Assembly (NCBI RefSeq): GCF_018326265.1
Contig: NZ_AP023360.1
Coordinates: 6,357,501 to 6,421,500 of the forward strand
Length of the DNA stretch: 64,000 nucleotides
Source: Catellatospora sp. IY07-71
Lineage (GTDB): Bacteria > Actinomycetota > Actinomycetes > Mycobacteriales > Micromonosporaceae
Direction: 5' to 3'
Shown: in pieces, positions 9,458 to 18,453 of the stretch
Numbering within the stretch: the stretch's first letter is position 1
How the letters are laid out: the number at the start of each line of letters is the position of its first letter
Notes under the pieces: model-generated
Database searches by the model: none
What the model saw: the letters and a program-made list of their open reading frames with translations, nothing else
What the model was told of the DNA's origin: nothing
Program-made: the position numbers and the translations under genes

Positions 9458-10032
9458 ACGCCTGGATCTGCTTCGCCGACGAGTGCGGGCAGACGCTGCG
9501 GCCGGCCAAGGCCGCTACCTGGGCTCCGCGCGGCCACACTCCGGTGGTGTCGGTGACCGCGGCCGGCGGTGTGCGGGTGTCGGTGGCCGGCATGGTCTGC
9601 TACCGGCCGGGCGAACGCAGCCGGTTGATCTATCGGACGATGCTGCACCGCGGCCGCAAAGGCGAGCCCAAAGGGTTTCGCGAACCCGACTTCGCCAGTC
9701 TGCTGGATGCCGCCCATCAGCAGTTGCGTGCGCCGATCGTACTGGTCTGGGACGGGTTGAGCACGCACCGGTCGGTGAAGATGCGGGCGCTGGTCGCCGC
9801 CAGGCCGTGGCTGCGCGTCTACGCGCTGCCCGCGTACGCGCCGGAGCTCAACCCTGTCGAAAAGGTCTGGTCGGCGATGAAGCGCGGCCTGGCCAACCTG
9901 CCCGCCCGCACTGCGGGTGCCCTGCTTGAGGCGGTGAAGAACCGCCTCAAGCGCATGCAGTACCGACAGAACCTCATCGACGGCTATTTCGCTGGAACGG
10001 GTCTATCTCCACCAGCCCCGACCAGACCCTGA
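9424..10032 (+). CDS. IS630 transposase, downstream frame (DDE catalytic part)
   Basis: 202 residues in the open frame, with the natural entry near 9436 by a -1 shift from the upstream frame. The three catalytic acids are all present: Asp in WICFADECGQTLRP, Asp in VLVWDGLSTHRS, and Glu in YAPELNPVEKVWSAMKR. This is the DDE_3 domain of IS630-family transposases and it is full length to the right terminal repeat. Catalytic competence looks intact; expression depends on the frameshift. Confidence 0.85.
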   Translation: MAWAKRVARRLNAWICFADECGQTLRPAKAATWAPRGHTPVVSVTAAGGVRVSVAGMVCYRPGERSRLIYRTMLHRGRKGEPKGFREPDFASLLDAAHQQLRAPIVLVWDGLSTHRSVKMRALVAARPWLRVYALPAYAPELNPVEKVWSAMKRGLANLPARTAGALLEAVKNRLKRMQYRQNLIDGYFAGTGLSPPAPTRP

Positions 10033-10959
10033 CCGCGAAAGGTGTCTAGCCGTCGGAGGAACGAGCAGCGCTTTAACTCGCTCCCTCAATCCGCTCGCGT
10101 CGATCGACAGCCGCCCCCGGGACAGGCCGAGGCAGATGGCGATGAGATTGCGCCACAGGAGCCTGGGGTCGGTGGCGGCAATCGGAGCAAGCGCAACGAG
10201 TGCAAGGCGCTCGTTCGCTCCTCCCTCGACCACGTCGAACGACTGCACATGGATGCGCCTGAGTATGGCGGCACGGACGAGGGGGTCACAGTCAGAACCG
10301 GTCGCACTGTTGAACTCGCGATCGATGTGTGCGTTAACGGCGGCGAGGACCTCGCGCTCGTTGTCGGTCAGGGGATTGTCCTGAACGCCACTTTCGTTCA
10401 GCCGATATGACTCGCATAGCTTCTTGAAGTCCACCCGGATCTTGCCGGATGCGCCAGAGGAGACCGCCAACACATAGCGTTCGTTACGGGCACCTCGACA
10501 GAACTGTTGTACGAACTGGCGAACCACCTTCGCAAACTCGGAGTCTTCGCCAGCGGACAGGGAGATCGTATTCTTGGCCTGCACCAGAAGGCGGGCCTCG
10601 CCTACGACAACGACGAGGTCGTCCACCTCGTCGGCCGTCTCGAACCGAACCTGAGTCGGAGTTTCGCCCGCTTCGCCAAGACCGACCAGATCCAAGTCCG
10701 CAAGATCAGTCAGCATCGCCACCAGAGCAAGGGCGCCGACGCGATGCTGAAAGTCGATGCCCGAATTGGTCGCCGCCCCACCGCCAGTCACCTGGAGATC
10801 CTACGCTGACCTTCGAGAGACGACCGGACGCCACCGACCAGCCTGCAGTGCTGCAACGGGCCAGACGTGCCGTCGACCGCGCGGACAAGGCGTGATCCCC
10901 CGGCTGAACCCACCCGTCGCCTCGACCACGCTACGGGCACCAGCGCACCGTGACGAGGA

Positions 10960-12027
10960 CTACGCCTCGTCAGGTTCGGCAGTGACAGTCTGCCGGGAGA
11001 GCCGGCTCGTGCGCTCGGCCTCCCACTCGCCGAGGACCTTCGCGACGAAGTAATCGACGATGGGCTCCATGGCGCCCGGCGGTAGGTCGTCGAAGTTTAG
11101 CCGCGCGATCAGCGTGTCGTACATCGACCTCAGGCGTGCTTCGCGTTCCTCAGGTTCCACGTCATGCACCACGCGAGACAGATAGTCGCGCGTCGCCTTG
11201 GCCTCCTTCAGCGTGGCTACGAGCTCAGAGACACCGAGTTTCCGCGCGATGCCCCTGCCGACGATCGCCAACAGGGGAGGCAGCACACGCTCAGCGTGGC
11301 GCTCGCCGTACCGCAGAAACAGCTCAGCGGGCACCGCTCGGCTGTTCGCAACAGCCGCTGCCAGCAGACCTACGCAGGCGTCGGCCAGCCGCACCGGTGA
11401 ACGGCGGACCCACGACCTCGCAGGCCTGACGGAATAGCGATACTCAGCGGTAACATGCCGCAACAGCGCCGAGCTGGTCGCGTGTGTGAAATAGTGCGAT
11501 GCTGGCCGGTACGCCAGGTCGTACAGGTAAATCGCCAGCGTGCTGCCGGTCTTGGAGTCGATCTGTTCGGTCATGGACCTTACATCGGGTAGCTTCCCCG
11601 GTTCACCGAGAGCCATCACTGACTGCCGGATCAGCGCGTCGGGGATGACACCAACGCTCGACAGGAACGTCAGCATCGCTGGCGCGACCCTGATCTCGGA
11701 CGCGCGTAGCCTGCCGACGGCGTCCGGAACATGCAAGCACCAAAGCCCGAGGATGCACGTCTCCACAGCGGTACGCGCGAGCAGCGCTGCGGATTCCCGC
11801 TGACGAGTCTGAACCGCCCGGCGCGTCTCGCGCTGCAGTGACAGCAGCCTCAGCAGCGCCAGCCGTGCGTAGTCTTCGCCGGTGACTGACGCTTCGGCCC
11901 GCGGCCAGAGGGCACGGGTGGCAAGGGCTCGGGCACTACGCCGGACACGGATGCGACGCACCAGGTCGGGATACGGCAGCAGGCCGCGAAGCACCGTCCG
12001 GGCCAGCACCAACTCAATAGACGTCAC
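10960..12027 (-). CDS. DUF5677-like helical protein, partner of the interrupted nuclease gene
   Basis: 355 residues, almost entirely alpha-helical and Arg/Leu/Ala-rich. The block QRESAALLARTAVETCILGL followed by WCLH and the later RPASHYFTHATSSALLRHV resemble DUF5677-type proteins, a HEPN-like helical group often found in defence islands. I cannot see an unambiguous RxxxxH RNase motif. It is 168 bases upstream of the nuclease gene on the same strand with no gene between, so cotranscription is plausible. The function (regulator, toxin or sensor for the nuclease) is inference. Confidence 0.5.
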   Translation of the reverse strand: MTSIELVLARTVLRGLLPYPDLVRRIRVRRSARALATRALWPRAEASVTGEDYARLALLRLLSLQRETRRAVQTRQRESAALLARTAVETCILGLWCLHVPDAVGRLRASEIRVAPAMLTFLSSVGVIPDALIRQSVMALGEPGKLPDVRSMTEQIDSKTGSTLAIYLYDLAYRPASHYFTHATSSALLRHVTAEYRYSVRPARSWVRRSPVRLADACVGLLAAAVANSRAVPAELFLRYGERHAERVLPPLLAIVGRGIARKLGVSELVATLKEAKATRDYLSRVVHDVEPEEREARLRSMYDTLIARLNFDDLPPGAMEPIVDYFVAKVLGEWEAERTSRLSRQTVTAEPDEA

Positions 12028-12899
12028 AGCACGGCATCATCGCAGGCGCTCCGGCTTTCAACCTCCGGTTTTCCGGATGCGCCGCGATCATGGGCGCCCC
12101 AGAGTCCTCGCCTTACGGCGGAGACGCTGCCGCGAGCAGCCCTTGATGCCGGTGGCTGATCGGGATACGTAGGCTGCGCGCCCTGCATCGGGTTGAGCTC
12201 GACGGGGTGACCGTCTCCTGGCAGGACGTCTCGGAGGACGTGCACGCGTCGCTGGTCTTCGGTGTCGGCACCCGCGACGAGGGCGTGGACCGGATCGGCC
12301 TCAACCACCTGGTGCAGCTACTGGTGCTCGACGAGATCAGCACCGAAGCCGACCAGCACACCACGTTCGTCGACACCTCGTTCACCGCCTCAGGCACACC
12401 CGACGAGGTCGCCGCGCATCTGGCCGAATGCTGCGCCGTGCTCGCCGACCTCCCGCTGGACCGGCTGGACGAGATCGCAGCTCAGGCCGACCCGGGCGAT
12501 CTGGTCATGTCCCTCGGCCTGGAACTCGACAGCTCCGGTGGTGGTGGTCGAGGCCTTCGTCGTCCGAAGCGACGATGGGGTCGGCTGCCTTCAAGTCCTA
12601 GGGATGACCAACGCACTGCTTGCCGCTGACGGCAGCAACGGGCCGATTCTGGAAACGAAGAACCACGGGCGTGGCGGTTGTCCGCGGATCAGCGGGTCGT
12701 ACCCTGCTCTGCGGTCCGTTCAGTCGATCATCTTCCCGTTTCGGCGAGCGCCCATGAGCCTTCCCGCCCTATTCGCGCCGTGCGCACGCCGCGCTCCTGC
12801 ACGCCAGCGGGCGGCACCTTAGGATCTGCGTGAACGGTCGCTTGCGGGCAGGACATCCCGAAGGACCACCTCGTCAAGGTGACTACGGGAGGGTCGGCG
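12028..12899. other. Largely gene-free stretch with a remnant
   Basis: About 870 bases between the DUF5677-like gene and pglW. It holds one recognisable remnant (M16-like, 12171-12629) and otherwise nothing convincing. The right ~250 bases should carry the pglW promoter; I could not pick out clear -10/-35 elements. Confidence 0.4.
12171..12629 (+). pseudogene. M16 (insulinase-like) peptidase fragment
   Basis: The forward frame reads LHRVELDGVTVSW, then SLVFGVGTRDEGVDRIGLNH and LVQLLVLDEI. This is the pattern of actinobacterial M16-like N-terminal domains (normally RVG...DE...GITHLVEHL). The HxxEH zinc site is degraded to HLVQL. The frame becomes low-complexity and stops at 12629 after only ~150 residues, where the family has 400 or more. 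A truncated, non-catalytic remnant is the best reading. Confidence 0.45.
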
Positions 12900-15800
12900 G
12901 TGCGCGAGGATTCACCTCGCTGGGAGCAGATGAACCCCAGCCCCTTCCCGCACGAGCGGGACGGCCTGCGCGAGCTGGCCTCCTACCTGCCCGATGCCGA
13001 CCCGTTCCATGTCTGGGCCAACGTCGAGTTCGTCGGGACCGACGGTTCGATCAACGAGGTCGACGCGCTGGTCCTGACCCCTAGCGGCCTGTACGTACTC
13101 GAGCTCAAGCACTGGCAGGGCGACATCTCCGGCAGCGGCACCCAGTGGGTACGCCGCATGCCGAACGGCCGGCTCACCCCCGAGGACAGCCCGTACATCC
13201 TGGCCAACCGCAAGGCCAAGCGCCTGGCAGGCCTGATCCGGTTTTACGCCCGCAAGCAGGGCAAGGAGGCGCTGGCCCCGTTCGTCGGCACCGCGGTGTT
13301 CCTGCACGCCCGCGACCTGCGGACCAGACTCGACGAGCTGGGCAGGCAGGGCGTCTACGGCCTGGACGGCAACGCCTCGGGCCTCGACAGCTTGAAGGCG
13401 TTTCTGCTGGCCAGCCCGGTGAAGCAGCAGGCGCTCATCGACCCGCAGCGCGGCCGCCAGATCATCGAGCTGGTCAAGGGCGCGAAGATCCGCCCGTCGG
13501 TCGCCGACCGGCGTATCGGCCAGCTGATCCTGCACCCGCAGCCGTTCGCCGAGGGGGTGGGCTGGCAGGACTTCCTCGCCGGGCACTCGATGAACACCAG
13601 CGTCGTACGCCGGGTGCGGTTCTACCTCACCAGCCGCGCCGCCGAGGAGGACGTGCCGGTCATCCGCCGGGCCGCCGACCGCGAGTTCCGGCTGCTGCAG
13701 GGCATCAACCACCCGGGCATCAGCCACCCTGTGGACCTCGTCGACCACGCCTTCGGCCCAGCGGTGGTGTTCGACCACACACCCGACTCGATTCGCCTGG
13801 ACCAGTGGCTGGTGCAGCGCGAGCGAAAGCTGACGCTGGCCCAGAAGCTCGACCTGGTGCAGGACCTCGCCGAGATCGTCGAGTACGCGCACTCGCGGCG
13901 GCTGTCGCACCGCGCCCTGCACCCGCGCGCCGTCATGGTGGCCAGGCCCGAGCAGTCACGCCCCCACCTGTCGGTCATCGACTGGCAGACCGGCGGCAGC
14001 ATCGCCGGTGCGACGCAGGTCACCCGGTTGAGCTCGACCAGCGACGGTGCCGGGCTGGAGCTGTTCTTCGACGACGAGGTGCGCCGCTACCAGGCACCGG
14101 AGAGCACCACCAGCGCGCAGGCCTCCGGGGTGCTGCTCGACGTGTTCGGGCTGGGCGCCACGGCGTACCGCATCTTCGCCGGCAACCCGCCCGCGGAGAC
14201 CGCGGAGGAGCTGCTGGCCGCGGTCCGCAACAAGGGCCTGAACCTGGCCGCGGTCGCCGACGGCATGCCGGACTCGCTGGTCACCCTCGTCTACGACGCC
14301 ACCCACGGCGATCCCGGCCAGCGGCTGCGCAGCGTCGGCGAGTTCCGCCGCAAGCTCGAAGAGGTGTGGGAGGAGATCACCGCTCCGGAGCCGGAGCCGG
14401 TCACCGACCCGCTGTCGGCCGCCAAGCACGACGTGCTCGACGGCGGGCTGACCGTGATCCGGCGCCTCGGGTCCGGCGCGACCGCGACCGCGCTGCTGGT
14501 CTCGCGGGGCGAGGGCGACAAGCGGCAGGAGCTGGTGCTCAAGGTCGCCCGCGATGAGCAGCACGCCGACCGGCTGGCCGCCGAGGCCGAGAGCCTCGGC
14601 AAGCTGAAGTACGCCCACATCGCGTCGCTGGTCGAAGGGCCGGTCACGGTCGGCGGGCGCACCGCGCTGCTGCTGGAGAGCGCCGGCCCCCGCACCCTGG
14701 CCGAGGAGCTGCAGGGCGGGCGGCTCGCGCTGGAGATGCTGGAACGCTACGGCCGCGACCTGCTCGACATCCTCACGTACCTCGACAGCCAGGGTGTGTG
14801 GCACCGCGACCTGAAGCCCGCAAACCTCGCGGCCCGGCCCCGCGCCAAGGACAAGCAGCTGCACCTGTGCGCGTTCGACTTCTCCCTGGCCTCGGCCCCG
14901 GCCGACCAGCTCACGGCGGGCACTCCCCCGTACCTGGACCCGTTCCTCGGCGGCAAGCGGGCACGCTACGACGCGTCGGCCGAGCGGTTCTCCGCCGCGG
15001 TGACGCTGTACGAGATGTCGACCGGGCAGCTGCCCCGGTGGGGCGACAACGCCAACCCGGCCGCCATCGACGACGAGGTGACGCTCGAGCCGAGCGCGTT
15101 CGAGGCGGCGATCGCCGACCGGCTGATCAACTTCTTCGCCAAGGCGCTGGCCCGCGAGGCCGCCCAGCGGTTCGACACCGTCGAGGAGATGGCCGACGCC
15201 TGGCGGGCGATCTTCCGCGACATCCCGAAGCTGCCCACCACACCGGTCGTCGGCCCGGCCGCGATCACCCGGGAGACGCCGCTCGACGCGACCGAGCTCA
15301 CGGTGCGCGCCCGGTCCGCGCTCGAACGCCTCGGTGTGCACACCGTCGGCGAGCTGCTCGACTACAAGCCCTCCGACCTGACCCGCGCCCAGGGCGTGCC
15401 CGACGCCACCCGCAAGGAGATCCGCGCGGTCACCCGCACTCTCCAGCAGCAGTTCGGCACCACGCCCACCCCGCCGCCGGTCACCGTCGACAAGCCGGTC
15501 GCGCAGGGCATCGAGGCGGTCTGCGCGACCCTGCTCGCCGACGCCGTCGACAAGGACCGCGGCCCGATGCGGGTGCTGCTCGGCCAGAGCGCCACCCCCG
15601 ACGGGGCGTACCTGCGCTGGCCCGCCCAGGCCGAGGCGGCCCGCGGCACCGGCCAGACCCAGCCGCAGATCTCGGTGCTGCTGCGCAAGTACGCCAAACT
15701 GTGGCTCGACAACGCCGCCCTCGCCCAGGTCCGCGACGAGGTCGTGGCGCTGCTCGACACGCGCGGCGCGGTGATGAGCGGCGACGAGCTCGCCGAGGCG

Positions 15801-17015
15801 CTGATCGCCGCCCGGGGCTCGTTCACGACCGGGCCCGGCCGCCTCCCGCAGGCCATCGGCCTGGTCCGCGCCGCGGTCGAGGCGGAGCTGGCCCGCGGCG
15901 GCGACGCGCGCGTGGCGATCCGCCGCTTCCGCAAAGGCACCGACACGGTGCTCGTCGGCCTCGAACCGGACGACCCGGCGTCGCTGGTCACCGCCGCGAA
16001 CCTGCTCGACCACGCGGTCGAACTCGGGCAGCGCGCCGGCAAGGTCGCCGCGGAGGATCCGCTGCTGCCGCGCCAGCGCGCCATCGACGAGCTGCGCGCG
16101 GTCGCCGTACCCGACGGCATGCCTGCCCTGTCCGACCAGCGGCTGCTGCAGCTTGCCGCGGTAGCCAGCAACGGCGCGGCCGCGGTCAGCGCGCAGGGCC
16201 TGCTCTACCCGTCCGGGATGAGCGCCGAGCGGGCGCTGCGGCTGTCCGCAAGCGCGATCACCGGACAGCGGTTGTCCGAGGATGCGCTGCGCGACCGGGT
16301 CCAGGCCCGCTTCCCGCAGGCCCAGCCGCTGCCGGGCCGCCCTGCGCTGGAGCGGCTGGTGCAGGAGTGCGGGGTGCCGCTGCTTTGGGACGGCGCCTCG
16401 AAGTGCTTCGTGCCGCCGACCTGGCAGAGCCAGCAGACGTCGACACGGGTGGTCACCAACTACGTACCGCTACAGACCGCCGGCGACGCCGTCGAAGCCG
16501 ACCTGCGGCTGGCCGCCGCGGTCGAGCGACGCGGCTTCCTGGCGGTGCTGGCTCCGCTGCGCAACCTCGCTAAGGCGCGTGCCAAGCTGCTGGACCGGCA
16601 CAGCCTGGCGGAGCTCGACGTCACCGCGGTGATGCTGGAGCGGCTGGGCGCGCTCGGGTTCCCGTGGGAGGCGATCGTCACCGCCGATAGTGGCAAGGCG
16701 GCCGACGCCGACTTCCGCGGTCTGAGCGAGCTGTTCCAGCACCACGTCGTGCCCACGATCACGGCCGCGCTGGAAGGCGACCGGCCGCTGCTGATCACCG
16801 AGGCGGCGCCCCTAGCCCGATACGGCCAGATGAACGTGCTGCAACAGCTCACCGACCCGACCAGGAACCGGCCCGCCGCCCGGGTGCTGCTGCTGCCCGC
16901 CCGCAGGCCCGAGCCCGTCCTGCTGGACCAGGCCCAGGTACCGCTGACCTCCCCGGCCAGCCAGTCGCTCTGGTTGCCGGACACCTGGATCGAGCAGCCG
17001 CTTCCGGTGAGGTAG
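12900..17015 (+). CDS. pglW: BREX type 2 serine/threonine kinase PglW
   Basis: 1371 residues from the GTG at 12900, preferred because GGAGGG lies 5 bases upstream; a GTG at 12879 is in frame. The N-terminal NERD nuclease-related domain has EVDALVL (Asp55) and VLELK (Glu68, Lys70). Residues ~210-490 look like a pseudokinase (LSHRALHPRAVMV lacks the HRD Asp). A second kinase domain has Lys548, HRDLKPANL (His635-Asp637) and DFS in place of DFG (Asp660). A long helical C-terminal region with a helix-hairpin-helix-like part (ERLGVHTVGELLDYKP) follows. PglW is a kinase of the phage growth limitation/BREX-2 system. It stands apart from pglX-brxHI and is closed by a strong terminator. Confidence 0.92.
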   Translation: MREDSPRWEQMNPSPFPHERDGLRELASYLPDADPFHVWANVEFVGTDGSINEVDALVLTPSGLYVLELKHWQGDISGSGTQWVRRMPNGRLTPEDSPYILANRKAKRLAGLIRFYARKQGKEALAPFVGTAVFLHARDLRTRLDELGRQGVYGLDGNASGLDSLKAFLLASPVKQQALIDPQRGRQIIELVKGAKIRPSVADRRIGQLILHPQPFAEGVGWQDFLAGHSMNTSVVRRVRFYLTSRAAEEDVPVIRRAADREFRLLQGINHPGISHPVDLVDHAFGPAVVFDHTPDSIRLDQWLVQRERKLTLAQKLDLVQDLAEIVEYAHSRRLSHRALHPRAVMVARPEQSRPHLSVIDWQTGGSIAGATQVTRLSSTSDGAGLELFFDDEVRRYQAPESTTSAQASGVLLDVFGLGATAYRIFAGNPPAETAEELLAAVRNKGLNLAAVADGMPDSLVTLVYDATHGDPGQRLRSVGEFRRKLEEVWEEITAPEPEPVTDPLSAAKHDVLDGGLTVIRRLGSGATATALLVSRGEGDKRQELVLKVARDEQHADRLAAEAESLGKLKYAHIASLVEGPVTVGGRTALLLESAGPRTLAEELQGGRLALEMLERYGRDLLDILTYLDSQGVWHRDLKPANLAARPRAKDKQLHLCAFDFSLASAPADQLTAGTPPYLDPFLGGKRARYDASAERFSAAVTLYEMSTGQLPRWGDNANPAAIDDEVTLEPSAFEAAIADRLINFFAKALAREAAQRFDTVEEMADAWRAIFRDIPKLPTTPVVGPAAITRETPLDATELTVRARSALERLGVHTVGELLDYKPSDLTRAQGVPDATRKEIRAVTRTLQQQFGTTPTPPPVTVDKPVAQGIEAVCATLLADAVDKDRGPMRVLLGQSATPDGAYLRWPAQAEAARGTGQTQPQISVLLRKYAKLWLDNAALAQVRDEVVALLDTRGAVMSGDELAEALIAARGSFTTGPGRLPQAIGLVRAAVEAELARGGDARVAIRRFRKGTDTVLVGLEPDDPASLVTAANLLDHAVELGQRAGKVAAEDPLLPRQRAIDELRAVAVPDGMPALSDQRLLQLAAVASNGAAAVSAQGLLYPSGMSAERALRLSASAITGQRLSEDALRDRVQARFPQAQPLPGRPALERLVQECGVPLLWDGASKCFVPPTWQSQQTSTRVVTNYVPLQTAGDAVEADLRLAAAVERRGFLAVLAPLRNLAKARAKLLDRHSLAELDVTAVMLERLGALGFPWEAIVTADSGKAADADFRGLSELFQHHVVPTITAALEGDRPLLITEAAPLARYGQMNVLQQLTDPTRNRPAARVLLLPARRPEPVLLDQAQVPLTSPASQSLWLPDTWIEQPLPVR

Positions 17016-17022
17016 ACCGCCG

Positions 17023-17058
17023 AAAGGCCCCCGGCGCGCTGCCGGGGGCCTTCGTTTT
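17023..17058. terminator. Bidirectional intrinsic terminator
   Basis: A perfect 12-base stem, AAGGCCCCCGGC (17024-17035) with its complement at 17041-17052, has a 5-base loop and a T-containing tail, between the convergent pglW and methyltransferase genes. It can end transcription from both sides. Confidence 0.85.
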
Positions 17059-17662
17059 ACCCCAGTCTGACCGCTCGCATCAAGAAGGTCGGCTGCCCGC
17101 GGTCCACCCCGTCTGGCGGAGCGATCTGCTGGAGCTCGACCTCGGCGAATCCGTGCTTCTCCAGCCGGTCCGTCCACTCCTCGGGGTCGAGGTCCCAGCG
17201 GGGTAGCCCCTCGACGGAGTTCATGAACGTATACGAGAACGCGAGCGTGCCGCGCAGACGTCGGTGTATCGCCGGGAGCAACATGTCGGGGTCGACGAAC
17301 CAGAGTGCGCCGAACACGGAGTAGATGGCCTCGAATGGTGCTTCGCCTTCTTCCAGGTACGCCAGCGCGTCGGCGCAGACCACCGTGAGATCGGGCCATC
17401 GTTCATGAGCGTGCGTCACCTGCAGCGGCGACAGGTCGACGCCGACGCCGCAGTGGCCCGTGGCGCTGACGTGGGCCAGGTTGCCGCCCTTGCCGCAGCC
17501 GAGGTCCAGCACCCTCGCACCTGGGCGCAGATTCAGGACTTCAAGGCCGGGGCCGTGGTCAGGATATTGCGTCCAGTTGAACCAGGTGCGCGCCCCAGCA
17601 GCGTTGATGAGCCTGCGGGCCGGACGCTCCTGCGCGTACCGAGTCCAGTGCTCAGCTCCCAT
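17057..17662 (-). CDS. Class I SAM-dependent methyltransferase
   Basis: 201 residues. Motif I is ARVLDLGCGKGGNLAHV, motif II is GVGVDLSPLQVTHAHERW, and VVCADALAYLEEGEAPFEAI covers motifs III/IV. The N-terminal GARTWFNWTQYPDHGPGLE is a cap seen in small-molecule methyltransferases. There is no DNA-methylase NPPY/DPPY motif, so it is unlikely to be a BREX modification enzyme. It is the last gene of a reverse-strand group (18610 to 17057) and begins 20 bases after the Cys-tailed protein gene, which could be its substrate or partner (inference). Confidence 0.8.
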   Translation of the reverse strand: MGAEHWTRYAQERPARRLINAAGARTWFNWTQYPDHGPGLEVLNLRPGARVLDLGCGKGGNLAHVSATGHCGVGVDLSPLQVTHAHERWPDLTVVCADALAYLEEGEAPFEAIYSVFGALWFVDPDMLLPAIHRRLRGTLAFSYTFMNSVEGLPRWDLDPEEWTDRLEKHGFAEVELQQIAPPDGVDRGQPTFLMRAVRLG

Positions 17663-17682
17663 GACCCCAGCCTCTCATCCAG

Positions 17683-18153
17683 CTACTTCGGGCTGTCGTG
17701 GCAGCCCTGGTAGCACTGCGTGCACTTCGAGTTGCAGTTGGCGCTCAGCTCCGGCCAGAACTCCGGGTCGACGTCGTAACCAGCCGTAAGAATGGCCTCG
17801 ATCGTTCGTGCCCGGGTGGCGTTGCCATTCGCGACACGCGGCAGCCGAGGGTCGTGGGGCCGCTCGTCCTCCGGGATGTGGTGGATGAACCGGCCGGCGA
17901 TCAGGTCGCAGAACTCGGCGTACGGGACGGTCCGCAGGATGAAGCAGTGCCAGAACTCGTCCACGGCTGCGGACGGCGCGAGCGGTTCGGAGGCCACCCC
18001 GCAAGCCGCCAGGAAGCCGACCAGCTGGTCAACGCCGCGCCGGCAGAAATCGCTGCTCCAGTCCGGGTGCTTCACTCGGACGTCGTTGATCAGAAGCGCC
18101 ACCTGGTCATCCGCGAGGGCTACGCGCTGTGCCTGATCGAGTTGCGTCGACAT
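17683..18153 (-). CDS. DUF1399/GRDP-like small protein with Cys-rich tail
   Basis: 156 residues. The centre, AAVDEFWHCFILRTVPYAEF, followed by FIHHIPEDER, matches the short bacterial relatives of the glycine-rich-domain (DUF1399) proteins, whose function is unknown. The C-terminus is distinctive: five Cys and one His within 18 residues (NCNSKCTQCYQGCHDSPK), likely a metal site or a modified tail. It lies immediately upstream of a methyltransferase and downstream of two tiny genes, all on one strand. Whether the tail is processed like a RiPP is speculation. Confidence 0.6.
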   Translation of the reverse strand: MSTQLDQAQRVALADDQVALLINDVRVKHPDWSSDFCRRGVDQLVGFLAACGVASEPLAPSAAVDEFWHCFILRTVPYAEFCDLIAGRFIHHIPEDERPHDPRLPRVANGNATRARTIEAILTAGYDVDPEFWPELSANCNSKCTQCYQGCHDSPK

Positions 18154-18234
18154 TCAGGTCCTCCATTTCGAGTAGGTGATCGTGCGAGGAAGTGCGACAT
18201 CGTGCGCAGCGGACGGGCCGTCGAGCGGCCGGGC

Positions 18235-18453
18235 TCACCGTTGAACTCGCAGGAGCATCTGGGTGGGCCACACGGCCAGCCGCTTGCCGCTCCGGTGACC
18301 TTCGGTCACCTGCACCAGCGGACGTCCAGTGGCATCGCCGCAGACGGCGACAATCCGGCCGACCGCGTCGCTGTCCAGGTCGAGGGCGACGTAGTCGCCG
18401 ATCGACACCATGTCGCCGTCGCCGGTCACCCAGTTCGTCGGACTACCGCTCAT
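18235..18453 (-). CDS. Small hypothetical protein, 72 residues
   Basis: Starts MSGSPTNWVTG and overlaps the stop of the upstream 55-residue gene by 11 bases, which supports translation as a coupled pair. The sequence looks like a small beta-barrel (VSIGDYVALDLDSDAVGRIV ... PLVQVTEGHRSG), perhaps SH3-like. No family recognised. Confidence 0.55.
   Translation of the reverse strand: MSGSPTNWVTGDGDMVSIGDYVALDLDSDAVGRIVAVCGDATGRPLVQVTEGHRSGKRLAVWPTQMLLRVQR

Larger units (their letters stand above)
8864..10046 (+). mobile_element. IS630-family insertion sequence, complete
   Basis: A 1183-base element bounded by TA dinucleotides (8862-8863 and 10047-10048), the target duplication expected for IS630/Tc1-mariner elements. 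The terminal repeats at 8864-8890 and 10020-10046 (reverse complement) match at 23 of 27 positions, both starting GACAC and ending GGTCTGGTC. Inside are two overlapping frames, a helix-turn-helix part and a DDE part. It is inserted in antisense orientation within the nuclease gene. Near-perfect ends and an exact target duplication suggest a fairly recent insertion. Confidence 0.9.
7549..10791 (-). pseudogene. PD-(D/E)xK-like defence nuclease gene interrupted by an IS630-type element
   Basis: The gene reads from 10791 to 10049, is cut by the element at 8864-10046, and resumes at 8861 down to 7549. Removing the element and one TA copy rejoins the frame exactly (junction VPPTA/SSVGS), giving 685 residues. 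The N-terminus, GIDFQHRVGA with VDDLVVVV (Asp57, Asp58) and LLVQAKN (Gln71, Lys73), is the DxnQxK arrangement of DUF4297/Cap4-like and Mrr-like nuclease domains. A CxxC...HxxC cluster (restored Cys380, Cys383, His410, Cys413) suggests a structural zinc. The C-terminal half is not recognised. The gene follows a DUF5677-like gene on the same strand, so a two-gene defence cassette is likely. The insertion must abolish or truncate it. Confidence 0.7.

Noticed and set aside
13956-16013. A 685-residue open frame antisense to pglW
   Set aside because: Same reason: mirrored codon bias of pglW, no domain.
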